Shown here in pieces: positions 1-6,967 of a stretch of DNA of 9,008 nucleotides. The notes under the pieces are model-generated. The model was given only the letters and a program-made list of their open reading frames with translations, searched no databases and was not told the DNA's origin. The DNA is from an uncultured Flavobacteriales bacterium (GTDB lineage Bacteria > Bacteroidota > Bacteroidia > Palsa-965): positions 1-9,008 of the forward strand of contig CAMLEF010000181.1 of the NCBI GenBank assembly GCA_946478675.1, read 5' to 3'. The position numbers and the translations under genes are program-made. Each line of letters starts with the position of its first letter. The stretch's first letter is position 1.

Positions 1-172
1 GGTCGACAAGATCAACGTCAATCTCGCGCAGTATGAAAAGATCAAGAAGATTATCCTGCTGCCGCGCGAATGGACGGTTCCCAGCGGCGAGCTTACACCG
101 AAGCTCAGCCTGAAGCGTAAAGCGATCCTGCAGAATAACGCTGCGGCGATTGAGAAGCTGTATGCGGAGTAA
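1..172 (+). CDS. Long-chain acyl-CoA synthetase (AMP-forming), C-terminal fragment
   Basis: The frame is open from base 2 to the TAA at 170-172, giving the last 56 residues of a protein whose start lies outside the window. The segment SGELTPKLSLKRKAI (fragment residues 28-42) matches the end of eukaryotic-type/FadD15-like long-chain fatty acid-CoA ligases, where a GELTPT-x-K-x-KR motif closes the mobile C-terminal subdomain of the ANL superfamily. By alignment from memory, the lysine at fragment position 38 (codon 113-115) corresponds to the conserved ANL lysine used in adenylate formation. The preceding ILLPREWTVPSGE and trailing IEKLYAE also fit this family. The enzyme would activate fatty acids with ATP and CoA at the membrane-cytosol interface. 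Nothing in the visible part looks broken. Substrate chain length cannot be judged. Confidence 0.85.
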   Translation, partial: VDKINVNLAQYEKIKKIILLPREWTVPSGELTPKLSLKRKAILQNNAAAIEKLYAE

Positions 173-193
173 GCCTCCCGGGACATTTTACCA

Positions 194-224
194 GTTTGTT
201 CCTCCATCAACGGTAGGAACAAGC
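194..224 (+). other. Short hairpin after the acyl-CoA synthetase gene
   Basis: TTGTTCCT (196-203) and AGGAACAA (215-222) form a perfect 8-bp inverted repeat with an 11-nt loop. One G-T and one G-C pair extend the stem to 194-203/215-224. It begins 22 nt after the synthetase stop and ends 9 nt before the ATG at 234. No T tract follows, so it is not a classical intrinsic terminator. It could be a weak terminator, an mRNA 3'-end stabiliser, or a structure near the start of the next gene. The structure is seen directly; the function is inferred. Confidence 0.4.
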
Positions 225-233
225 ACCTCTTCG

Positions 234-599
234 ATGCGCTGGCTACGTTTTATAACGGCCATTCTTTTCCTGCTGTTACTAGCGAATATGTACGGTGTGT
301 TTCGTTTTGTCGAAACCATGAACGAAGATTTCGATCGTGTAGAAAAAGCGGAGATCGCTAAATACGGCCATGCGTACACCATGGGAGACTGCTCGGGCGT
401 ATCGTTAATTCTGCCGGTGCTGATGGCCGCTTACCTGGGTGGTTTTGCTTTCTGGTCGCTTATCCTGCTCATCACTTCGCGTGCGCCGTTCCGTGCTGCA
501 TATGCAATTCAGGCGACACTCATTTTTTGCCTGGGGATTGCGCCATTTCTTTGTTGGTTAGGCAAACTTTGGATGATGGGGAAACTCCGCCTGATTTAG
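234..599 (+). CDS. Small three-helix integral membrane protein, function unknown
   Basis: This is a 121-residue protein that I do not recognise. The ATG at 234 is preferred. An in-frame ATG at 150 exists, but it lies inside the acyl-CoA synthetase coding sequence and would add a low-complexity, unhydrophobic leader. From 234 the protein begins with a hydrophobic helix (about residues 5-22), followed by a short acidic/basic stretch with EDFDRVEKAEIAKYGHAYTM. Two further hydrophobic segments lie at about residues 54-80 and 88-112, with a short basic loop (TSRAPFR) between them. The end MMGKLRLI is basic. No catalytic motif is visible. It follows the synthetase on the same strand by 61 bp, with a hairpin between, so cotranscription is possible but unproved. 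It is convergent with the vWA gene. Confidence 0.6.
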   Translation: MRWLRFITAILFLLLLANMYGVFRFVETMNEDFDRVEKAEIAKYGHAYTMGDCSGVSLILPVLMAAYLGGFAFWSLILLITSRAPFRAAYAIQATLIFCLGIAPFLCWLGKLWMMGKLRLI

Positions 600-614
600 A
601 TGTTCGCGGAAAAA

Positions 615-817
615 AGCCGCAGATTACGCAGATGAACGCAGATTAAATTTTTCTGCAACTCCTTCTCAACTGATTCGTGTGCTTCCCCGCTTGTTCGGGC
701 GGAGTCGAGAACCTGTTGCATTGGAATGAGAAAGGTTCTCGACTCCGCTCGAACAAGCATTTTGGCAATAGAATTTTACGAAGGAATAATCTGCGAAAAT
801 CTGCGCAATCTGCGGCT
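615..817. repeat. Nested inverted-repeat intergenic element (MITE/REP-like)
   Basis: The outer arms are 615-645 and 787-817, 31 bp each, and match as inverted repeats at 27 of 31 positions. Each arm holds three copies of CGCAGAT (or its complement) spaced 9-10 bp apart. Inside them sits a second inverted repeat, 689-714 and 733-758, 26 bp each with one mismatch that is a G-T pair, around an 18-nt loop. The inner arm carries GGAGTCGAGAACCT and its complement. No coding frame is convincing here. The element fills almost all of the 216 bp between two convergent genes, and its right arm includes the TAG stop of the vWA gene. Similar CGCAGATTA-type and CTCGACTCCGCTCGA-type intergenic repeats are, from general knowledge, widespread in environmental Bacteroidota, but I could not search for copies. 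Confidence 0.75.
689..763 (+). terminator. Putative intrinsic terminator formed by the inner repeat
   Basis: The 26-bp stem (689-714/733-758) is GC-rich next to the loop and is followed on the plus strand by ATTTT (759-763). This resembles an intrinsic terminator for the membrane-protein gene ending at 599. On the minus strand the stem is not followed by a T run, although such a strong hairpin could still block or stabilise the vWA transcript's 3' end. The 90-nt distance from the 599 stop is longer than usual, and the structure may simply be a repeat that happens to terminate. Confidence 0.4.
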
Positions 818-2282
818 AAAACACCCGGAACGCATGCAGCACGCCTGCGAGGATAATGCCGGGGAACAACACTTTCGTCAGCAACTCCCATAATGCAATT
901 TTGCCTGCGTTGCGCTCACCGTATGGCGTGTCGAGCACGTGCGGCGGCACTTCGGCTTTCAGCGCTTCGTCGGTGTTGCCTTTGGAGGAAGCGTGACTTT
1001 CACCGCCCGCTTCTTCCGCAAACGCTGCGACATCTTTCGGAACATTTTCACCGAAGAAGATCACCGACACTTTGATGTTTTCTTTTTCCGAAGCTTCGAA
1101 GATCTTTTCTTTCTCCGTTTTCGGAAGATAGATGCGCCCGTCGGTGAGCACGATGATCTTGCTGTTGAGGCCCGGCTTCGTGCCCTGGCGAATGCTCGTG
1201 TAAGCCGCATTAAAACCGCCGACGATATTCGTTCCGCCACCCGCACGCATCTGCTCGAGGCCTTTGCGCACGCTCGCCGTATCTGATGCTTGAACACGAT
1301 CCACGAGGACGGTCGCCTGGTCGCTGTAGGCGATGATCGTGATCACGTCACCCGGCGGCAACGCATTGATCAAAGGAAGAATGCCGTCCTTCGCTTCGTC
1401 GAGTAATCCTTTCGACTGCATCGATCCCGAAGCGTCAATGAGAAAAACGATATTGTCGCGCGCTACGGAATCACGCGGCGGAACGCAGAGCTGCTCGTTC
1501 GGCATAACTTCCGTAAGGCTCACATCGTCGACGTAGTAGTACGCATACTTGTTGAACGGCGCCACACGCAGACTGCCGTGCTGTGATTTCTTCGCTTTGT
1601 GAACGTGCTCCGGCCATTCACCTGCAAAGGAACCGAGCGTCAGGAAACTCTCGCCGCCATTGGCAATGAACGTGTCGCAGATCATCACCCATCCTTCGTC
1701 GCTCGTTACGTAATGATCATCCGAAGCGATGACCTGCGTTTTCGGCGATTGTCCGTCGAGCGAGGTATGCGTGTAATCCACCAGGACGCAATCGCGTGTA
1801 ACCGCAGCGCCGAAATGATGACAGGCGAAATTGCTTTTCTCGTCGAGCGCCACGTAATAGCGCACGCAATACATCTTCCCGGCTTCCAGCGGTTGCGTCA
1901 AACGACATTCGATGTATTCGGCATAGGTATCCTGGAAAAACAACCACGTGCTGATGCTGTTTTTCGAAAGCCCTCCGATGATCGCCATGCGGCCGCTGCC
2001 GGTGCGTGCGGTTTTCGTCTTCCAGCCGAGCAGCCAGGAACTGCGCGAGTTCAGGTAATCGGGTGTGCCGCCGGTGGGCTGGAACCAGTCTTTCGTGAGG
2101 TAACGTTCATTGCCGGCGTGTGCATGCAGTGAATCGGTTTTCCAGTCGACGTAACGGTTCCAGTTGAATTTCTGGATGGCCGGCGCATGGATGTCGGCTT
2201 CGAAAGAGGGATTGGGGACGAGGTTTTTCTGCGCAGCGAGCAGGAGCGGAAAAAAGAGCAGCAGTAGAAAAAGTCGTTTCAT
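816..2282 (-). CDS. Secreted von Willebrand factor A domain protein with N-terminal PNPSFE module and C-terminal anchor
   Basis: The protein is 488 residues from the ATG at 2282. This start places a signal peptide (MKRLFLLLLFFPLLLAAQ, cleavage near residue 17) at the very N-terminus; an upstream in-frame ATG at 2306 would only add eight residues ahead of it. Residues about 19-260 form a module starting NLVPNPSFE, with AEYIECRLTQPLEAGKMYCV and ending YYYVDDVSL. It resembles the carbohydrate-binding-like modules at the front of many Bacteroidota surface and OmpA-type proteins. Residues about 277-440 are a vWA domain with a complete MIDAS site: D283-x-S285-x-S287 in LIDASGSM, T351 in GGTNIVGGF, and D381 in VLTDGRI. 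A hydrophobic segment at 462-484 near the C-terminus could anchor it in a membrane. It likely binds a divalent metal and a protein or glycan partner outside the cytoplasm. It is the second gene of a unit with the lipoprotein upstream (32-bp gap). The partner is unknown. Confidence 0.85.
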   Translation of the reverse strand: MKRLFLLLLFFPLLLAAQKNLVPNPSFEADIHAPAIQKFNWNRYVDWKTDSLHAHAGNERYLTKDWFQPTGGTPDYLNSRSSWLLGWKTKTARTGSGRMAIIGGLSKNSISTWLFFQDTYAEYIECRLTQPLEAGKMYCVRYYVALDEKSNFACHHFGAAVTRDCVLVDYTHTSLDGQSPKTQVIASDDHYVTSDEGWVMICDTFIANGGESFLTLGSFAGEWPEHVHKAKKSQHGSLRVAPFNKYAYYYVDDVSLTEVMPNEQLCVPPRDSVARDNIVFLIDASGSMQSKGLLDEAKDGILPLINALPPGDVITIIAYSDQATVLVDRVQASDTASVRKGLEQMRAGGGTNIVGGFNAAYTSIRQGTKPGLNSKIIVLTDGRIYLPKTEKEKIFEASEKENIKVSVIFFGENVPKDVAAFAEEAGGESHASSKGNTDEALKAEVPPHVLDTPYGERNAGKIALWELLTKVLFPGIILAGVLHAFRVF

Positions 2283-2314
2283 GGCCGGAAGTTTCACAAC
2301 AATCATGCCCCGTG

Positions 2315-3676
2315 TCAGGGCTTCATTTTCTGGAAAAGCTCGTTGAAGGCAGGATCGCTGTGCAACGGTGTAAACGTCGGATCGTTTTGCAACCGCGCCG
2401 TGTCGTTAAAGCCGAGCTCTACTGCTGTTTGTAAATTTGGCAGCACGTACGCGGTAAGGTTGAGCTTCATGTACAGTGTTGCGCGCATGTAGGCCCATTC
2501 GCTGTTGGTGGGATCGACGATGCTGTACACTTTCGTCATTTTCTCGGCAGCGTGCAGGTTGTTCGTGTGAAACGCCTGGTTGCTGTAGGAATAACAGATG
2601 AGGCTCACGTAACCGCGCAGCCGGTCGCGCATGAATTTCTCCGCGCCTTTTTCTTTCGTCTCGAAATATTCGGAAGCATGCTGCTGCCACCATGTCGTGT
2701 CGTGCGTCAATACCGCGTCGGCGAGAAATTGCTGCATGGCGGTTTCTTTTTCTTCCGCTTTTTTCCACGCCGCTTCGTCAGCTTTCACGCAGCCATCGCG
2801 ATCGAATTCGCCGGAGCGTTTCATCAGTTCGCCACCCGCCGTAGTTGCGCCCGTATAAAGCAGGTTCGATGCGAGCAGGCAGCTGACTTTTTTAATCGAA
2901 TCAGACTGCGTTTTAATATTGCGCGTAAAAGCGTTGACGATCGTCGTGTCGTTGTGCGCGGAAGAATTTTCCGGCCAGAGCTGCGTGATGAGCAACGCGT
3001 CTTCGAAGATGCTGTACGGCGCCCATTCGTGCTTGCCGTCGAAGACCAGCAGCTTCTTGTTCTTGTTGGCGGCATCGTGCGCATCACCGCAGTATTTACG
3101 CATCTCGAGATAATTCATGTCGCCGAGCCCTGCCATACCGACGAACAATTTACCGGGCAGATCCTGCTGCGGCGCGGCGGAATTGCAGATCATGCCTTTC
3201 ACGTCGCTGCGTTCTCCGCCGATGGCTGCCGCCACACGTGCACCGCCCGAAAATCCGCAAAGGAAGATCTGCTGCGCATCCACCGGGAAAACACGTTTCG
3301 CTTCGTCGACGAGGCCGTTGCCGATGCGTTCGGTTTCATTCATCTGCATGCCGTTCTTCGAAGAATTGGAGCCGATGAAAATGTAATTCCAGCGATCGGC
3401 CAGCGACTTGTATTTGTTGATCGGCAGCTCGCCGTTGCCGTGCGCATCGAAGAAAATGATGACCGGATATTTTTTCGCCGCATCGTAATTCGCCGGCAGG
3501 TACACCGAATAGAGATTGGAAGGATCGCTTGCGCAGGAAAATTGCGTGATCGCACCGGCCTTCGGCGCTGCCGTTTGTTGTGCAGGAGCAGAATCAACCG
3601 CAGCTTTTTTTTCTTCGGTCGACGAGCAGGAAACAATGGAAAGGGCGGAGAGGAAAAGCGGAAGGAAAATGCGCAT
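2315..3676 (-). CDS. Esterase-like alpha/beta-hydrolase lipoprotein with helical C-terminal extension
   Basis: The protein is 453 residues from the ATG at 3676. An earlier in-frame ATG at 3754 is rejected because it would read through the heptamer repeat and bury the signal peptide. Residues 1-17 are a lipoprotein signal with lipobox IVSC (lipidated C17), followed by an Ala/Pro/Lys-rich linker to about 42. Residues about 45-235 look like a PHB-depolymerase/LpqC-type esterase: NYDAAKKYPVIIFFDAHGNG, the nucleophile elbow GFSGG (141-145, S143), a likely acid D186 in GLGDMNY and a likely histidine H216 in GKHEW. The rest is predicted to be mainly helical. The region about 370-450 resembles TPR pairs (EWAYMRATLYMKLN, PNLQTAVELGF) and ends with a DPAFNELF motif common after TPRs in Bacteroidota. 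It is likely membrane-attached and faces out of the cytoplasm. The substrate is unknown. It is probably cotranscribed with the vWA gene. Confidence 0.8.
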   Translation of the reverse strand: MRIFLPLFLSALSIVSCSSTEEKKAAVDSAPAQQTAAPKAGAITQFSCASDPSNLYSVYLPANYDAAKKYPVIIFFDAHGNGELPINKYKSLADRWNYIFIGSNSSKNGMQMNETERIGNGLVDEAKRVFPVDAQQIFLCGFSGGARVAAAIGGERSDVKGMICNSAAPQQDLPGKLFVGMAGLGDMNYLEMRKYCGDAHDAANKNKKLLVFDGKHEWAPYSIFEDALLITQLWPENSSAHNDTTIVNAFTRNIKTQSDSIKKVSCLLASNLLYTGATTAGGELMKRSGEFDRDGCVKADEAAWKKAEEKETAMQQFLADAVLTHDTTWWQQHASEYFETKEKGAEKFMRDRLRGYVSLICYSYSNQAFHTNNLHAAEKMTKVYSIVDPTNSEWAYMRATLYMKLNLTAYVLPNLQTAVELGFNDTARLQNDPTFTPLHSDPAFNELFQKMKP

Positions 3677-3680
3677 ATGA

Positions 3681-3688
3681 CAAATATA
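3681..3688 (-). promoter_or_regulatory. Candidate Bacteroidota -7 element for the esterase lipoprotein gene
   Basis: Read on the minus strand this is TATATTTG, an exact match to the TAnnTTTG -7 consensus of Bacteroidota primary sigma factors. It lies only 4 nt before the ATG at 3676, so transcription from it would give an essentially leaderless mRNA. Otherwise it is a chance match. No TTG-type -33 element is seen 17-20 bp further upstream; that space is occupied by the heptamer array. Confidence 0.35.
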
Positions 3689-3730
3689 GTTGGGAGTTTT
3701 GAGTTGGGAGTTCGGAGCGGGAGTTTTCAG
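3689..3730. repeat. Heptamer repeat array, left arm
   Basis: On the plus strand this reads as consecutive 7-bp units GTTGGGA, GTTTTGA, GTTGGGA, GTTCGGA, then a 6-bp GCGGGA and GTTTTCA, followed by a G. It is in inverted orientation to the array at 3801-3857. Perfect inverted matches are 3689-3700 with 3846-3857 (12 bp) and 3703-3717 with 3822-3836 (15 bp). The array abuts the candidate promoter of the lipoprotein gene. Confidence 0.7.
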
Positions 3731-3800
3731 CAGATTGTAGGTGAACGCTGTCAACTTACCGCTGAAGGCTTATGCTGGAATAGTAATGCACCGCTGATTG

Positions 3801-3857
3801 CTCCTGACTCCTGACTCCGAACTCCGAACTCCCAACACCTGACTAAAAACTCCCAAC
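3801..3857. repeat. Heptamer repeat array, right arm
   Basis: Eight 7-bp units run without a phase break: CTCCTGA, CTCCTGA, CTCCGAA, CTCCGAA, CTCCCAA, CACCTGA, CTAAAAA, CTCCCAA, then C. Together with the left arm it encloses a 70-bp non-repetitive centre (3731-3800). That centre contains a small direct repeat ACCGCTGA and no convincing gene. The whole 3689-3857 block lies between two divergent genes and could fold into a long imperfect hairpin. I see no transposase or terminal duplication. Confidence 0.75.
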
Positions 3858-3886
3858 TAACGCTTATCTTTCGTGTTATTCCCGCA

Positions 3887-6800
3887 ATGAAAAAGCTCCT
3901 CTGTTTCCTGCTTCCGCTGGCGGTCCTGCTGCTTTCCTGCGGCGACAAAAAGCGCACGGTGCACGTCGCGTTTCCGTGGACTGTTCCTGACGTTGTAATC
4001 GACTATTCGAAAAATGTCGATCCGATGATCGGCACCGACGGCCATGGTCATACGTTTCCCGGTGCAACGGCCCCGTTCGGCATGGTGCAGCTCAGCCCGG
4101 ATACGCGCGTGGACGATTCGTGGGATGGCTGCAGCGGCTATCATTATTCCGACAGCCTGATCTATGGTTTTTCGCATACGCATCTCAGCGGCACCGGCTG
4201 TTCGGATTACGGCGATATCCTGCTGATGCCGGGAACAGGCACGATCCATTACACGAATGGCGCCGATGGAAAACCCGGTTATCGTTCTTCGTTCTCGCAC
4301 AAGAATGAACATGCAGAAGCCGGTTATTATTCCGTCGTGCTCGATAAGTACAACGTCAAAGCAGAGCTGACGGCTTCTCCGCGCGTCGGCGTGCATCGTT
4401 ACACGTATCCGAAAGGAAGCGATGCCTGGGTGTTGCTCGATCTGCAGCATCGCGATGAAGTGCTCGGCGCGCATCTCGAGATCGTCGACGAGTATACGAT
4501 CCGCGGTTATCGTTTTTCGAAAGCCTGGGCCGGCAACCAGCAGTTGTGGTTCTCCGCCGTTTTTTCGAAACCGATCACGAAACATTTATTCTGGAGTAAT
4601 GGAAAAACGTTCGAAGCGGATTCGTCTTCGGCAAAAGACCTGAAAGCTTCTTTCACTTTCGATAATTCGGATACGCTTCCGCTGACAGTTTGCGTAGCGT
4701 TGTCGCCCGTGAGCTGTGAAAACGCAGCAATGAATCTGCAGGTCGAAGTACCGGTACAGAGTTTTGATCTGACGAAAATCAAAGTGCAGCAGAACTGGAA
4801 CGCCGAATTGCAGAAGATCCGTGTCAAAACGTTGGATGAACGTAAGGACAGGGTTTTCTATACGGCGCTGTACCATTGTTTCATTGCGCCAAACGTGTAT
4901 TGCGATGTGAACGGCGATTACATGGGCATGGATCACAAAGTGCATACGGATACGATCCATCCGCAGTATTCTGTGTTCTCGCTCTGGGATACGTACCGCG
5001 CGCTGCATCCGCTGTTCACGCTCGTGCAGCCGGAGCGCGACCAGGATTTCATCCATACGTTTCTGAAGCAATACAAAGAAGGCGGACGTTTGCCCGTCTG
5101 GGAATTGTCGGCGAATGAAACGGATTGCATGATCGGCTATCATTCCGTTCCAGTGATCGTGGATGCGTGGATGAAAGGGCTGACGAATTTCGATACGGCG
5201 CTCGCGTATGAAGCGATGAAACATTCGGCGATGTCGGATGAGCGCGGGTTGAAAGCATACAAGAAATTCGGTTTCATTCCGGCAGAAGGAGAAAGCGAAT
5301 CCGTTTCACAAACGCTGGAGTACGCTTACGACGACTGGTGCATTGCACTTGCGGCGAAACGGATGAAGAAAGAGGAAGATTACAACTACTTCATGCGTCG
5401 CGCGCAGTCGTGGCGGAATTTGTATGATCCGCAAACGGGTTTCATGCGTGCACGGTTGAACAACGCTTTCGTGCAGCCGTTCGATCCGAATGAAGTGAAT
5501 TTCCATTATACGGAAGCGAACGCCTGGCAATATTCGCTCGCGGTGCAGCAGGATATTCCCGGTCTCATCGCAGCGCACGGCGGCGACGAGAAATTCATCG
5601 TATTCCTCGATCAGTTGTTTTCCGCATCCACGCAGACTTCCGGTCGCGAGCAGGCGGACATCACTGGTTTGATCGGCCAGTATGCGCAGGGCAACGAGCC
5701 GAGCCATCACATGGCGTACCTGTACGATTTTACTTCGCAGCCGTGGAAAACGCAGCAGCTCGTTTCGAAGATCTGCGACGAACAATACAAGGATACGCCC
5801 GACGGTCTCTGCGGCAACGAAGATTGCGGGCAGATGAGCGCGTGGTATGTGATGAGCATGCTCGGATTGTACGACGTGTCGCCGGGCACCGATCGTTTCT
5901 ATTTCGGAACGCCGGGTTGTCAAAGCGCAGAGATTTATACCGGAACAACTGCGCCGCTTAAAATTTCAATCAACCTTCCTTTAACTGCCAGTACAACCGT
6001 GCCGGGCGGTGCGTATGCAAAGCTGAAATCCGTTACGTTAAATGGCCAGGAGGTTACTGCGCCCTTCATCACCTATAGCCAGGTCCGCCGGGGAGGAACG
6101 CTCGATTTTGGTTTGACGGATGACGAAAAAGAAGCAGTGGTTTTTCAGCAGCAGAGTGATTCTTCATTTGCAAAAATGAAATGGCCGCTACCGCCGCGTG
6201 TAACCGCCACGTTCGTTCCCGAAGGAAAACTGCCGGTGCTGAAACGTACGTTTGTGTCGCAGATGAATGTGCGCATGCAAAGCGAAGGTTCGGTAGAAGT
6301 TTTTGCCAGCGTGAACGGCAGCAATTTTCAGAGTGTGCCGTATCTCAGCTTTACCGGGCACAACAGTGAATTTTCCGGCTACGACCTGCTGCTGACGGAT
6401 TCTGCTACCATTCGTGCGTTCGCAAGAGATGCGTCGCGGCACGAAAGCGATACGGTGACGTTCCATTACAATAAAATTCCCGAAGGCCGCAGCATCCAAA
6501 TGCTGTCGTCTTACAAGCCGCAATACGCAGCCGGTGGCGACATCGCACTGATCGACGGCATCCGCGGCCCGGATAATTTCCGCACGGGCACCTGGCAGGG
6601 TTACGAAGGCAACAACATCGAAGCCGTCATTGATCTCGGCAGCAGAAAAGAAATCTCGAAAGTGTCAATGGGATTTTTGCAGGACCAGGGTGCGTGGATC
6701 TTTATGCCGGAAGAAGTGCAGTATTTCATTTCCGATGATGGAAAGAATTTCACGCCGTATGCAACCGTCAGTAACACGATCGATCCGAAACACGACGGAC

Positions 6801-6952
6801 CTGTGCTGCACGATTTCTCCGCGCAGAAAACCGTCACCGCTCGCTATGTCAAAGTCATCGCGAAAAACCGCGGCAATTGTCCCGAATGGCATCCCGGCAA
6901 AGGACATCCTGCCTGGATCTTCGCTGATGAAATCATGATCGACGCCCGATAA
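3887..6952 (+). CDS. GH92 family exo-alpha-mannosidase lipoprotein with C-terminal F5/8-type (discoidin-like) domain
   Basis: The protein is 1021 residues. The ATG at 3887 gives a lipoprotein signal with lipobox LLLSC (C18). The mature start leads into YSKNVDPMIGTDGHGHTFPG and PFGMVQLSPDT, the hallmark N-terminal domain of GH92. These are inverting, calcium-dependent exo-mannosidases acting on alpha-linked mannose of N-glycans or yeast mannan. The (alpha/alpha)6 catalytic domain carries HYTEANAWQYS (E543 matches the family's general acid), GNEPSHH (602-608) and GNEDCGQMSAWY (643 on; D646 in the proposed base/calcium region). About residues 700-770 close the catalytic part, and a chitobiase C-terminal-like beta segment follows (about 785-870). 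An F5/8 type C module (about 880-1021; IDGIRG, WQGYEG, VIDLGS, ARYVKV) probably binds glycan. It is likely anchored to the outer membrane. A weak TAnnTTT-like element (TATCTTTC) lies at 3865-3872. The next gene starts 15 bp after the stop. Confidence 0.95.
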   Translation: MKKLLCFLLPLAVLLLSCGDKKRTVHVAFPWTVPDVVIDYSKNVDPMIGTDGHGHTFPGATAPFGMVQLSPDTRVDDSWDGCSGYHYSDSLIYGFSHTHLSGTGCSDYGDILLMPGTGTIHYTNGADGKPGYRSSFSHKNEHAEAGYYSVVLDKYNVKAELTASPRVGVHRYTYPKGSDAWVLLDLQHRDEVLGAHLEIVDEYTIRGYRFSKAWAGNQQLWFSAVFSKPITKHLFWSNGKTFEADSSSAKDLKASFTFDNSDTLPLTVCVALSPVSCENAAMNLQVEVPVQSFDLTKIKVQQNWNAELQKIRVKTLDERKDRVFYTALYHCFIAPNVYCDVNGDYMGMDHKVHTDTIHPQYSVFSLWDTYRALHPLFTLVQPERDQDFIHTFLKQYKEGGRLPVWELSANETDCMIGYHSVPVIVDAWMKGLTNFDTALAYEAMKHSAMSDERGLKAYKKFGFIPAEGESESVSQTLEYAYDDWCIALAAKRMKKEEDYNYFMRRAQSWRNLYDPQTGFMRARLNNAFVQPFDPNEVNFHYTEANAWQYSLAVQQDIPGLIAAHGGDEKFIVFLDQLFSASTQTSGREQADITGLIGQYAQGNEPSHHMAYLYDFTSQPWKTQQLVSKICDEQYKDTPDGLCGNEDCGQMSAWYVMSMLGLYDVSPGTDRFYFGTPGCQSAEIYTGTTAPLKISINLPLTASTTVPGGAYAKLKSVTLNGQEVTAPFITYSQVRRGGTLDFGLTDDEKEAVVFQQQSDSSFAKMKWPLPPRVTATFVPEGKLPVLKRTFVSQMNVRMQSEGSVEVFASVNGSNFQSVPYLSFTGHNSEFSGYDLLLTDSATIRAFARDASRHESDTVTFHYNKIPEGRSIQMLSSYKPQYAAGGDIALIDGIRGPDNFRTGTWQGYEGNNIEAVIDLGSRKEISKVSMGFLQDQGAWIFMPEEVQYFISDDGKNFTPYATVSNTIDPKHDGPVLHDFSAQKTVTARYVKVIAKNRGNCPEWHPGKGHPAWIFADEIMIDAR

Positions 6953-6967
6953 CTTTTACGAAAATTC

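Noticed and set aside
150..233. Upstream start for the small membrane protein at 150
   Set aside because: It lies inside the end of the acyl-CoA synthetase gene and crosses the hairpin. The ATG at 234 starts directly before a hydrophobic helix.
643..891. 82-residue minus-strand open frame over the nested repeat and the vWA gene end
   Set aside because: It reads the inverted repeats and an alternate frame of the vWA gene, with no protein-like features.
2552..3814. 420-residue open frame on the plus strand opposite the esterase lipoprotein
   Set aside because: It lies antisense to a well-supported lipoprotein, its translation is Arg/Phe/Val-rich without domain motifs, and it runs through the heptamer repeats. 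It is a shadow of the coding frame.
3689..3857. CRISPR array
   Set aside because: The units are only 7 bp and contiguous, with no 25-35-bp spacers and no cas genes nearby.
5306..5923. Minus-strand open frame within the GH92 gene (others at 3857-4585 and 4586-5224)
   Set aside because: All are opposite the conserved GH92 catalytic domain and share the same basic, low-information composition. They are shadows.
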